The position numbers were made by a program, and so were the translations under genes. Of a stretch of 64,000 bases of DNA, positions 40,101 to 54,139 are shown in pieces. The first letter of the stretch is position 1; every line of letters begins with the position of its first letter. The stretch is from assembly GCA_024195265.1 (NCBI GenBank), contig JAJLRJ010000013.1:19273931-19337930 (forward strand), read 5' to 3'. This stretch comes from Dendrophyllia cribrosa. Taxonomy: Eukaryota > Cnidaria > Anthozoa > Scleractinia > Dendrophylliidae. Under the pieces are notes generated by a model. That model was not told where the DNA came from. It made no database searches and saw only the letters and a program-made list of their open reading frames with translations.

Positions 40101-43100
40101 TGATGAGCTTGCGATTTATTATGTAGCAGACAACCATTCAAAATTGCTGATGAGATTTGCCAAATGATAGCTTAAATATTAATTTCCTTTGGTGGTGCTA
40201 ATTTTCAAAAACCGATCGTTTTGGGAGGGCGCAAATTTGTGCCTTTGTACTCTTTAACCCGTTATCTCCCAGAGTCAATCATGAAGATATGTCGTGTAGT
40301 ACTAACTTTTGTGTCTATGGACGAAAACCTATGGTGTGACCATTCAAATAAAACCTCTTCAGCAGTACTTTTGCATGGTACCATTTGTTTTTCAATATTT
40401 TACAAAATAAAATTTGGTATTTTTCTTCTATTTTGATTTTTTGTACTCGTGGGAGTTAAAGGGTTAAGGGAGATAGCTAACCTAAAAACAACACTAACAC
40501 TAATGCTTACCTTACATTTCAAAAAAGATAGTTAACACTTAGACTTAATGGGACACTTCGTGTTGGATATCAAAATTTGCCATGCATCTAATTATCTACA
40601 ATCCTGGACATAAGTGTTATTGTTTGGGTCTAACAGGAAGAAGTTTGGTTGGATAGCATTTATCATCAATATGTTGCTGTACTTGGCTTTTCTCCTTCCC
40701 TTCACTGCCCTTGCTGTTCATCTTAAGATCAACATTTGTGAGCTGTGCACTTACAGCTTCTGCAATAACTCAAAGAAAATTCCTACAGATGAATCAGTAA
40801 GTGATCTAGCACTTAAGCTAATTTTATCTGAGTAACGACGTTCATTCATCACCGGTGATGACCACGGCTTCAGTTTTGAATTGTTGGACTAAAAGGAAGC
40901 TATTTCATGGGATATTAAACTAAGCACCTATAAAAGGGACTAAAATCAGCAATGATAATGTTTGTCGCTCTTCTACATACATGACAATCATTCAATTGGC
41001 AGGCTAAGTGAAACAGTTCCGTATACTGAACAATTTTACGGTACTTTTTTGTGCTGAAAATGGGAAAGACATGAGTCAGACAAGTTTAAAAAACTTCGTA
41101 AGAGGAGAGAGGGGGAGGGGGTTAATGTAGCTGAGAGCAATAAAACAGGGCGTTTAACAGAACACAACAAACACGTTCAATTCCATCATGGCGGAGAGCA
41201 CATGTCTTTTTTGTCCATGCGCACTACAACTCTAGGCATGCAATCCGTGTACACAATAGGGAGTTGCAACCCGCTCAACCCTCCCCCTGACCTAGAACAC
41301 CAAGAGTGAGTAACAAGTGAATTCTTAAAGGAAGAACAAACCATGTATCAGTATGTATCTTGGCGTTTTTTCAAGACACAAGTCTAGGGGAAAACCTGAA
41401 AAGAAAAATGTCCCCTATTTTATATCTTTTCACTATTCACTATCGTATACTGCCAGGTATAAAATATTCTCTATCCATCTCTACAGGAGTGGCACGATGA
41501 ACATAATACTTGCAATGCTTCCAACAAGGTAACACAAAGATCTTTATCTACATAGATAAAAGTACCGTGTTTTTAAAGGGGCAATACAACGAGGATTGTG
41601 CTGTTTTTTTTTTAGTCAAATCTATGGTCTTTAATAATCCCTTAATTTTGGTGTGTTTTACATGAAGCTAATATGCATGATATTTTTTTGGTGCTCAAGC
41701 TCTTTGTTTTCATTTTCGAAACGTAAACAGTTCTTTTTTAATAGGCGGCTCCTAGACTGCGGAATAATCTACCAAGATATCATGTGTATTACTCTTTTAT
41801 TGAATAGTTTTTAATATGCTTTTAGCAGTTAAGATTATAATTTTTACATGTATAGATAGGCTGAGCCTAACAGCGAAGCTCTCTGAACAGAAAGCCGATG
41901 ATAAACTTAACTGAGGTGAAAGGTCGGAAGCACAAGAATGAAGATTGACGACCGGGCTATTTTTCAAGTACATTTAGACCGTACAAAAGTTCACAAAAAC
42001 AACTTTTTCTGCGTCTAGAATAACTAGTACGACTACTTTCCGAATAAAATACGCCTGTTGCTTATCAAAAATTACCCGAGAAACTAATTTGGAGATCAAA
42101 ATTGCAAAAAATACACAAACATATTTGCATAAGGCCACGCGAGTGAAGTTAGAACTATAAAATCCAAGTCTTGTTTTGTTTACATAAAATCGCTTTTCAA
42201 CCTATGTAAAGAATGAACAAACACACAAAAATGGACAACGCAATCTTCTTTCGAAAAAATTTATTCAAATCTCCATAAGTTTATGTTTATAGCGCATCGA
42301 GGCCGAGCTGTCTTCGATGAAAGAAATCATGAAACGACTGAACTTGAGCACGTTTTATTAACAATTCTCCAAAACTAACAAGAACACGAAGAAAAAGTCA
42401 ATCACAGATTGATATCAACATAAATTCCCATCGAAAAAAAATGTAATTTGTTTTACCTTTAAGAAATTCTTTACATCTCTGCTTCTTCAGTTCTGAAATC
42501 CGAAGTGAGAAGCATCTCAGCCCCGCATTGCTCTCGCATTGATTAAAGTTCCTCGAAGCAAGATTTTATCCCTGAAAGCTCTTCTTTTTCCACTATAGCG
42601 GCTTCTGAGTATCCCTTAATTAGGATCCCTGTCTTGAGTAGCAAACCGCGAAAAAATTCAGGGAAATAACGACTGTAATTTAAAATGGTTTTCTCCGCTA
42701 AACACAACAAAATATCGGAGTGTTTACCGACTGACGTGACATTCGGCCGTGTAGCCGCGCGAAAAACAAAGCCTCGCTTTGATTTCAAAATTGCTAAGAT
42801 CCCGGATGTTGTGTGGCGTCATACGCGCATGTTTTGCGACGTGATACGCACCCTCGAGTTAGCCCTGCCCAACGCGTACGGCGCGCGCGTACGGCGGGCG
42901 GGCACACGAGCGAAACATTCCGCTAGCCTTGAGCATGAAAAATGACGGGCATAGGTTCTATGAGTATGGGGCTCCGCACGAGAGCTCCGCTATCAATCAT
43001 ATTGTCATGGTATAGGCCACGTCGAAAAATACCATAATACTCTTTAAAGTGCAGGTTTGGGTGGTGCTTGATGTAAGCCTGATTTTTCCAATTTCTTTTG

Positions 43101-45896
43101 TTTTCAGCACGAACTGCACGTGCTATGCTTCAACTTCTTGGCAATTTGCACACGGTGCACATTTGTATACGAACAAACAATGCTACGTCCTAGAGTTCCT
43201 ACTGAATTCCGTTGTGTCATTCTAACAAACGATACTTGAATAATTACACCCCGGTGAGGCTGAGCCTGCACATAAAAGATTATTATGGTATTTTTCGCTT
43301 TCTTTTCCCTTTCATTTTTATATTAGTTCTTACTTTTTCACATTGGACAACATGTGTGTGTAAAGCATGCGCAATGTCAATTTAATTATTATTTCACAAC
43401 TAATGTGATGTACATTGTTCACTTACCACATGTAGACTGTCGAGATTCTGCATTACGTTGTCATTGTATTCGCCTTGATTAACGTCATAAAAGAATTAAT
43501 GCAGCTTATCAGACAGGTGAGGATGGATTACTTTAACTTTTAAAATTATTGGACATTTAACCCCTTTACGTGCCAATAAAAAAAATTAACTTCAATAGAA
43601 TAATGTTCCTTACAAACAAATATTCGGAAATTTTTTTGATAACGCTCTAGCGTAAGAAATGTCTTCTTAGTGATCTTGGAAAACCTTCGGGGAACTTTGT
43701 AATTCGTCCGACGACTTCGATTATTATTTCTTGCACTGTTTGCAACAACAACAAGCTTTATTTGCATGACTATAAATCGATTACAAACAGTATTGCAAAA
43801 GCGTAAGATTATATAGAAAGTTAACAAATAAAACTAACAAACAAAAATATTCATAATAAACAGATTCCAATGCATTAAATCTTACTAGATTGGACTGATA
43901 ACAATTTTGTTTCGCTGATCAAAACAGGAAGAAATGAACTTTAACATCTGCGTGTTTAAAACGCAATCCTCGGAGTTCATCAATTCTATAGAGCGTTTTC
44001 ACTCACGTGACCTTCAGTCCCGTGAGACTCAAATGACAAAGGCCATGGCAGCCATGTTGGTGTTCCTAACAAAAGAAGTTAATTAAAATTCTTTTGTATG
44101 GGAACACCAATATGGCGGCTATGACGTCAAGTGAAAACGCTCTATAATCAATTCATTCAGTGGTAATTGTTTGTAATTCGGCAATCGATTATACACCAAA
44201 TTGAAGAAACGTTGACCCGTAAAAAGCATAAACCATGAACGATGAGACCGAATGGGATTATGGGTAGGCAGCATTGGCAAGCTGAGTAATATTTCATTTC
44301 TCGATAATCAAGATGTTTTCTTTGCTTGAGACATTTTAGAGCATGATTCATGCATCTTGTGTTGATATAAGGTGTATTCTGTTACAGACGAAGGTTAATT
44401 TACCTAATTTCCCAGTAAACCTTTGGGTCGCATCGTTCATGGTTTATGCTTTTCACCCGACGTTTCTTCAATTTGGTGTATATTTTATTATAGAAATCAT
44501 CTCTAATTGATGAATAATTATGACAATAAAACAGAAAATGGATTTCATATTCGATATTAGTGAGACCACAGACAGAACAAAGTCTTTCATCTCTCGACAT
44601 TTCGTCATATCTACCAGTCTCAATCTTAAGTTTGTGGTTACTGATCCTTAGTTTCACTAAAGCTTTCCTATTCAAATTATTTCTAGTAAGATCTAAATAT
44701 ATCGAGTGCTTGTAATTTTTTTAAAACGCTCTAAAAGTTTAGTTGTTTGGAATGTTGCAAGCTATGTTTCCAATGTACGATATATTTCACGTTCATGAGA
44801 TCTATATGGTGCTTGATCTTATCGTCAACAATATTTAATTCAGAAAGAATATAATATTCGCGAGTTTTGCACTGTTTGCAGATAATCAGTATTCTTTCAA
44901 CCAATAATAACACAGGAATTGTTTAATGTGGTATATTTTAAATCATAAACATGTAAAAATAAACGATAAAGTCATCGAACGACGTTTCGGTGTCGTCATG
45001 ACGCCATTTTCAAGTTCAAAATGATTAGAATAAACTGTCTGAATAAATGGGTAAGTTTCTAAAGAAACTGTGGTTCTGTGTCGGTGGGGCAGGGGTAATT
45101 TGCCGAACGCCGAACATTGTTCTCACCCTTAACAGTAAAAAAAAAACCAATTTGAAAAAGTGCTTAACCCTAAATATTGTAAATTAGTGCTACAGTATTT
45201 AGGGTTAAGCACTAATTCAAATTGGTTGGCTTATATTTACTGTTGTGGGTGAGAACAATGTTCGGCGTTCGGCGTTCGGCGTTCGGCGTTCGGCGTTCGG
45301 CCATCGTAAAAAGTTTCAATAAGCTGACCTTTGCCTCTGAGGAAGGACTGGCACTCGAAACGTTATATTTTTAATTAGCTTACCTATCTATCTAAAAGCA
45401 TGGAACAGGTTAACTTTTGATGGACTAATTGATTTGTTTTTCTGGTTTTGCCTTTCCGCAGCGCCTCAAATACGTGACAACCATAACCAACTATATCGAG
45501 TGGTTGATTTACACGTTAGCTTTCGTGTTTGTATTTCCGGTGTGCGACTGCAAGCCACATTACAAACCTGAGTTAGCAGCATTCTCTCTGTTCTTTGCTT
45601 GGCTCAATCTTGTGCTTTATTTCAGAAGGTTAGTTATCAACCTCGTCCCCAGGCCCTTCTCGGCTTTCAACAACAACAACAACAACAATCTTTATTGTGC
45701 TCTTAATACAGAATACAGAATACAGAATACAGTACAGAAGTACAGAAATCATTAAAAGGAAATAACTGTGAGAGAAAAAGAGCACAGCCACTCAGAAATA
45801 GCAAAAGCTAATCGCGCTGAGTGGCTGGGCCATGCGGAAAAGTAACTAGATATCAAAGTTGTTATAAATAGACAGATACACAAAAAACACACACAC

Positions 45897-45934
<38 letters not shown>

Positions 45935-48900
45935 CGGGTTTCGAACGAGCGCGCAGCGTGATATCGCGGATTTCGGACCGAAAATGGCACTCCGCTTGAT
46001 TCAATTACCACTTTATTACATCCATTTTTGAAAATCACACTATTACAGGATTTTGGTCAGTGAGGTACCATAATTTTATTGACGCAGTAGACGGTTTGTA
46101 AAACGCAAAACCGGATACGCTTTTACATCTTATTTTGTCAAACGGCACGCATTTGACCTTGTCGAGGGGGTTGCTAAGCACCAATGACTTGGTTAAATAA
46201 CTAAATATATAACCTGTCAGAAAATTTATTTTTTCAAGGAAATGTTCTTAAATGACTTTGTTTTCCTTCAGGTTTTCGTACTATGGCAAATACGTGATTA
46301 TGCTTCTTACCATGTTTCAAACGCTTTTCCAGGTATTTATCGCAATCACAAATACAGCTAGAGTGAAAATGTTATTTGCTGCAATAGAATTGATCAAAAC
46401 TATCGCCACATGTCCACTAATCCCTAAGTAATAAAAAAAATATGATATTGTTATGATATTGTAACTATTGTGTGATATTGAAATTAATTAATTAGTAAGT
46501 AAATGTTTAAAATTGTAAGTAATGTTAGTATTGTAAGCAACGTTAGTACTGTAAATAATGTTAGTATTGTAAGCAACGTTGGTATTGTAAGTGATGTAGT
46601 ATTATAAGCAATAAAGTGTTTGATATCCATAAAAAAAATAAAATAAAAAAAGTAATAAATGATGACTTGTTGTGGGCAATAGAGCGGTTTTAAATTGAGT
46701 ATCGAAAGTATTTTCGCGATTGCTTTGGTTTTGCATTGCTATGCTTTATGATTGGCGAAAACATTTCCATTTCCCGCGTTTTCCGCGCTTGGTGCTGGTT
46801 GCATGTATTTGCTTTAACCCTACCCTCAGGCTCAGGAACTAAAAAAAAACCAGGCTGGATAGGGTTAAGCTCTGATTGGTTTATTGGATTGTCTGCGTCT
46901 GTCGTGATTGGCAAGAGTAATTACTTTAATTTGGTTTTGGCTTTACTACACTCAACTGAAAAGTGCTCTGTTGTATAGTACAATGTCCAAAAGGCTGCAA
47001 TGTTATGTTGCACCCTTTAATGTCGAGGCATTTATAAGAGTCATAGAATTATATAAACTTTCAAATTTCCACTGCGAAATTCACATGAAATTTTTTGCTG
47101 TAATTTTTTTTTTTCAGGTCCTATTCCTCTTTTTCCTGTTCGTGGTAGCTTTCGGGACGACCTTTTTCTTACTTATGTATAGTGAGGTAGGTTCTGCTGA
47201 AGATCTGGCAACATGCACGCTCCGGTTGCAGATGTCAACCGGTGCATCTTACTATGTCTTTCACTCCCGTTTAAAATCCTATCTCCTCATTCAACTGTGG
47301 CGTCATTTGACCTTATAAGAAAGAGAGAACACGCAAAATATACAAGCGTATTGCACAGTAGTTTGTCGTATTACACATTGGTGTTCCAATTCGAAGACAC
47401 ACAAGCTTCAATGAAAGGAATTTTAGTCGAATAATAAATCCATTATTCGATGGTTTAACAGAAATTACGTGCAGATATTTTACTCCTTGCTCGCAGTTTT
47501 TCTCGCCTCTGTCTCGAAAAATACTACGCGACTCGGAAAATATCCGCACATATTATCTGTTAAGATCATTCCCTAGTATTGCATCGCACATCACTACTGC
47601 GCATCATATTTAACTATTATAGCGCGAAAGCGCGCGTGATATCGCCTAATACTTAGCCGACTCGGCCTACGGCCTCGTCGGCTAAAATTAGGCGATATCA
47701 CGCAAGCTTGAGCGCTATAATAGTTTTATAATTCAACACATTGATAACACAAAGCACAGTTTGAAGAGAAAATATCGCCGACAAGCCTTTTATTTTAAAA
47801 AAAGCTTACATATGTTTTAACGCGCGAAACTTGCAACATCACACAGTTCAGGAATGAAAGTGGCGCCTTTGTCATTATTGCGCAAACTTGAACACTATAA
47901 CTGTTTTATAATTCAACACATTGATAACAAATCACAGTTTTGAGAAAAAAATCATTGAGATATACAACCTTTCATTAAGTAAAAAGACTAACAACAATAT
48001 TTTACCTCGGACCATTTCTTAAACAACAAACAGCGAATGCCGAAACTTTTGCCAAGCTAAAATTAATTTAGCGTACACAATCAGTTGAGAGTTTCTACGA
48101 AGAGCTTTCGTCTACTCAAAGGACGGGACAGAGTAGTGACTACAAGAATTAAAACACAGTAAAATGGCATAGAATGTCTTAGTTACAAGTGTTTCGTATC
48201 TTAAAAAGTTCAATTCAGAATCAAAACAAATTGAACAAACACACGGCTACGAACCTAAACATAGCGGCGAAAAGTCGGAAAGAACTGCAGCATACAAAAA
48301 TTCACAGCTAAAGGATACAAGAAACGGTTAAAACATCGTACCTGTAGTTGATTTGGCTTTTTATTCCCTTCCATCAGCACCAAATTTTCAAACATCGAAG
48401 TACAAGCTGAGTCGATCAATGTTGTTTACAAACTTGCTCGTTTTTTAGCTCCTACAGCCGTAATGACGAGATCAGAAACTTTTCTGAGAAAGCATCAAGT
48501 CTATATCATATTCCAGAGGTGATTACCAAAGGAATTTTACGAAAATTGTGCTCCTTCATTCACTCTTTGTCGAGCGGTTAAACTTTGAACCAGTTTTCAT
48601 TCAGCTACGCCAAGAAACACTGCGACCGCGACAACGCGAAAATTTCGCGCCTTTTTTGTCCTGACCAATCATGGGAACAATATTTTTTCTCTTTTCTTTT
48701 CTTCTCTTTTTTTCTTTCTTTTCCCTTTTTTAACTAATAGTTCACGCACTTTTTCGCCCAAAAACACAAAATTGCAGGCAGCAGTCATTTCACTTTCCTT
48801 TAAAATACCAAATTTACCGCCATCGCTGGTTATACGTCATGTGGACATAACATATCGATAACTTTTTGACCATATTTGGGCAGTGTATCAATGTGTTGAA

Positions 48901-51900
48901 TTATAACTTGCGTTATTTGCGTGTACATGAGCGCGCGCGCATTCTAAAGCAAGTGGGTTTCCTTTGAGGATTCTGTTCGCTCAGTAAATAAGTGGTTGTT
49001 TTCTCCTAAACGAACATGGTGACCTATCTTTTTTATTCCACGTATTTGAAGAAAATACTCTCCATTATATAACCAAATTTGAAGAATTTTCATTAGTAGA
49101 TTTTGAAATATTCTTATGAAATCACTTTCACAATCCAGTTTTTAGCGTTTCATTGAGAGCGTGCAGATAATGAAATTGCCGTATTATTTCATTAGTTTCT
49201 CTTTTTCGGTAACTTTAAGGGTTTTCACGATGACATTGTTCACGATGACATTGGAAATAATAGTTGCCTCCCGCTTAAAACGGCTAGGATTTTCAATGTT
49301 GCCGTCACACGCTAGCAAATTAGTTATATACTACAGCGCTAAAACGTGAAAACGGGCATGGTGACCCCTATTGTTGTATATGTTTGATGTACCAGATGTA
49401 ATAAATACTGTGCAAAGTTTTAGAAACATTTTAATACAACTTCTTTTTCGATGGAATCACCTCAAACCATCGAATAAGATGTATATATTTACTCTTTATA
49501 AATCACCTCGTCTCAGTGTCTGAAATGTTTTCTTTGTAGTTTATGCTCGTTGCAAGCTTACATGTCTTACATGACCAAGCTTATCCTTTTGTTCATACCC
49601 TGTATTTTTTCCACAGGATTTTCAGACTTTTAAATATGGTTTAATGAAAACCTTCGCCATGACTTTGGGAGAGTTGAATTACGAGGATAACTTCATGTTG
49701 TCGATCACCGCGAAACCGCATTATCCGGAAGCTGTGAATGTCGTGTTTGTGATGTTCTTCTTTTCTATGCCCATTATCCTCATGAACATGCTGGTATGAA
49801 ATGTTTTCTTTTTTATTGAGATTTATTTTTTTAAATTTTGTTTTGTACAAAAGCGGTTCCTTCCCGTTGGTTTAAAAATAGCTTTCTTTCCGCACAAGGC
49901 CTTGAGAAATTAAAAACTAAAAGACAAAAAAACCAAACCTGTGGGCCATAAAATAGGCGATGGAAAATGCCGACATCTTGAGCACACATTTAAATAGTTT
50001 GCTTTACCTGTCGTCTGACCTACTATCCGACAGTCATACAGTCTTATCGTTTCTCCTGCTTCCCGGAACCAGTTCCCCCTCTCTTGGTTCTCCCCCCCTC
50101 CCCCACCCTAACATAATAACGAGGAGATCGTATTCAGGAGGGGAATACAAGTACGACGGATTTCTTTGCATTCATAAATTTACTATAGATGTAGAGACCA
50201 CTAAGAGATACTACGGGATATTTTGTTTAATCAACAGATTGGTTTAGCTGTTGGCGACATTGACAACATTCAGCGAAAGTCTGTCATGACTCGTTACGTC
50301 ATGCAGGTATAATTATGTTATGCAGATATCAATTATTGGTTTCACACTACAAACTTAGTATGCCTCAAGCAAGAGATTGACTCAAGAGCACTTGAGATTC
50401 TCAAGAAACACGTGAGAAAATTGGGGTTCACACCTGATAAGTGTAAAGATCATAACTCCGCAAGATGGCGGGACAACTCCAAGATTTATTGGGTGCCCGG
50501 TACATTTGTACCGCAGCGTAGCCATAGAAATACGATCGTTACATCCCTTTATTTCCTATAATAAACACACCAGTTGCACTATACATGTAGGCGACAATCT
50601 AGAAAAATTGTCGTTCGATAATCCACAGCTTCTAAGGTAACATAGTCAGTCATCCATTTTGGTCTAGTGATCACACGGCATCTTCCGCGCAAATCAGTTG
50701 GACCTCTTTCCGGTTGATTGACGACATCATTCGACACAAACTCTGATCCACTTTCTTGATATTCTGCTGCCAACAGGATCTGCTCACGGTTCTTCCTGTA
50801 GACCTCGGGACCACTTCGTCCAAGACCTTTGCTATCACCTTCCACTGACCATCTTTCGGAACCTCACCATGTCTCCATTCCTCAAGCTGGAAAGCGTGCG
50901 AGTTCCCCGATCGAAATAATTCTTCTGCAATGCCCTTCTTTGACTCTGGTTGTCTTCCTTGTCGCACTGCGACTGCTTGGCGCTTGGTAAGCGACTTGTT
51001 TGCGCGACCATTTGCAATAGCTCTCAGACCTGGGTGTAATTCAACCAACTTTCACGTCTCATTTTCGATCAGCGAATTGTACTCTGTCTTGTACCCACAA
51101 TCTTGAATTAAAGCAGGTTTTCCTTTAATAGTAACTTAAGGGTTTCCCCTTTTCCTTTGTTTTCTGGGACTCCTCTTGGGCGAAATTGCTTTCTTTAGGT
51201 CTAGATTTTCTGTTTTGAGCAACTTTTCTATAATCTTCCCATCAAGTATTCCAATCGCTATCTGATCTCTTATCATGGAATCTTTCAGTTAGCCGAATCC
51301 ACATGACGTCGCCTTCTTTCTTAAATCCGTAACAAACTGATCAAACGGCTGACCTTCACGCTGAACTCTATACCTGAATTTGTACCTTTCAACCGTCTAA
51401 TTCTCCTGATTCTCCTCCTCCTTGCAATGTTCCTCAAACTTGCCGACAACAATGGCATACTTGTCTTCCTCCCTTCAGCAAAGGTAAACCTGGCAAATAA
51501 CTCTCTGGCATCCGGACCCGCGACAGTCAAAAGTATCGCGACTTTCCTTCTATCAGCGGATTTTCCGTGATTCTTCCCTTCCAAATACCAGTCGAAATCT
51601 CTCTTAAACTTCTTCAAATTCTCCTTGAGGTTTCCATCCAGTATCAAACGAGGCGGTCTCTCGAATTCCTCCATAAAGGGACAGTTTCTACTCCTGGTAC
51701 CATGTAAAGATCATAACTCCACAAGATGGCGGGATAACTCCAAGATTTATTCGGTGCCCGGATGTATATTTGTACCACAGAGAACCCAAGAAATGCAATC
51801 ATTACAATAAGAAAGTGCATTACTTGAAACATAAGCTGTCAATCACTATTAATTTTTTTGCACCGCTGCACATCTTTCAGTTGGCTTCTGTATCCCATTG

Positions 51901-54107
51901 GTCAAGTGCCTTCTAAAGTGTGACTCCTTTGAAATAGACATGTTTCCATAGTCAGAAAGTCGAATTCAGATATGTGCATTTTACTTGTTTAAATTCAAAG
52001 TAGGTTTCAAGTGGATGTACTTTGAAGCCCTAGTTTGAAACTACCAATTATATGTCATACATGAAACTGACTGCACGGAATATTTTAACTAAGTGAATCA
52101 AACATATTTTCACATAGAATCTGTGTGAAGATCTATTATATTAAAGGAACAAAGCAAGTAAACATACAAAAGTATAATATAACGTAGTAGGTGAAAATAT
52201 GGTTCACCGGCGAGGATTAGCTAGGATTCGAACCCGGGCTTCTAAGGCAGACGTGATTACCACTCAGTACACCATCGGTGAAACTGACAGTGATAGTGGA
52301 CGAAATAGCGCACTATTTACTAATTGCATCACTAAGATCATAGTGTAGTGGTTATCGCGTCTGCCTTAATAGTAGAAGATTGGGGTTCGAATCCTCGCCG
52401 GTGAACCATATTTTCACCTACTACGTTATATTGTGCTTTTATATATCTATAATTATGTCATGTCGGATCATTTTCACTCCTGATAGAATTTTTATCCATA
52501 GACTCAGAGCTTTGATGGTCCAGTGCTTTAACCTGTTGCAGGCGTGCAGATCGTGGGGAGGCAAGAAGGAAACTTGCGATGCAAGCAAAAATGTAGGTCA
52601 GGAGACTGGGGAGAGAGGGCGCCCCCTTTCCCCAGTCTCCCCGCGTTTACGTTTTTCCAGCTCGTTCGCGCGCCAGTTTAATGGCTGCTCCTCGGCCCCA
52701 TAATCTAACGCCTGGGACAACGCCTGGAACAAACCCTGGTCGGGGTCACCAAAAATTTGTTATTTTTTCCTCCTATTATTTTTTTTTTTAAATGATTACA
52801 TTTCTTTGTTTATTCAAGGTTGAGTTGTTGCTTGAGATTGAAGAATCACTTCCTCAGTGGATTTTAAGGAGAGTCCAAGTCGATAAACATGAAGAGTTCC
52901 CAAACAGGCGTTCCAAGCTACAAACTAGGGTCAGTATACCATCTAAGACTGCTACATTAGAAAATTGATAAACAAAACCTCCAATCTAACCACTGAACAC
53001 AAAGAAAGCTGAACATTGCCGATAACACCTTAAAGTTTAAAGATAATTTATTTACTCACGTTTCTATTTATTTACCTCTCAGATTTATGAGAAGGTCATT
53101 GGTTTTGGAAAAGCAGAAAGCGCGGGAGACAATGATGGCGTGCCTCCAGCCATGGCACAGATAATCGAAAAGATCTTGGATCAAGATACAAAGTACAAAA
53201 ACTACCGTTTTGTTTTAGGATTTTATGTTGTTTATATCTCCTTTATTTCATTTTCTGTCGCTTTCTTCTTTTGCGCGAAGAGGATCCACTTTTTTTAGTG
53301 GTTTGAAAACTCCCGCCGGGGCCTGAAATTTGCGGCATTTTGAGCGCGGCCAAAAAGGTATAATGTATTTGTGACGTCATTCGTGTGTTCGATCACAACA
53401 AAACCTGATGGAGAAGGGGACGAACCCGTGGCTAAAATAGGCGTCGCTTTCAAACATATTTAATCGAAAGAATTCTTTCACAAGTTACCAAAACTCCACT
53501 GTCAGTAAAACAAGGAACGCGCTCAGTTGGAAACACACTAATGACGTCACTAGAACCCAGGTCCTTGTCTAATATGTCCAACTTGCGTCGCTTGTTAAAA
53601 TATGTTCCCGCCACCTCAAGTGACTCATTTACCCATCAAAATAATTCTTAAAACACCTATTTTCAGATTATCAAAAAACAAATGGTAGCAAAATTTCACT
53701 TCATGTGCACTTTAACTGGTTTGTCAGGTTTAGAAGAGAGGGAAGTTAAATTGTAAGTGCGCGAGTTTAGGACGCAATATGTTGTAGTTAATTTTTTATT
53801 TCAGGTAATTTTTGTTTTTCCTTTGTTTCAAATTCATTAGCATATATTACCATACCCAAAAACAATATATGGAAAAATAAAAACTACCTGAGATAAAAAA
53901 TTAACTACAACATATACGTAAACCTCATGATTCGATGCTTGATTCTAGCAGGGAAAAAGTAATGTTCTCGAAGTTATATGAACGCATGTGAACAATATAT
54001 TGTCATTAGAAAGGTGTAATGTTCATGTCACGTATGCGGGCAAAGAAAAAAATTCTGAGTACCCGACAGGATGCGAAGCTATGACCTTCCGCCACCGGTC
54101 GGATGCT

Positions 54108-54139
<32 letters not shown>

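Larger units (their letters stand above)
43744..44925 (-). pseudogene. LINE ORF2 C-terminal fragment with (TTG)n tail, holding two MITEs
   Basis: On the - strand: [20 protein letters not shown] and [20 protein letters not shown] (C-terminal zinc-knuckle-like region), then, after the MITEs, [13 protein letters not shown], ending AATAAAGCTTGTTGTTGTTG. The tail matches TTG-tailed LINEs; similar tails occur at 45669 and 54110. Confidence 0.8.

Noticed and set aside
43108..43195. Exon-like open stretch after TTGTTTTCAG in intron 20
   Set aside because: It lies between exons 20 and 21 but lacks a donor, and exons 20 and 21 already join in frame.
50671..51674. - strand ORFs as a host gene
   Set aside because: They lie between matching LTRs with a target duplication and resemble gag and the integrase tail.
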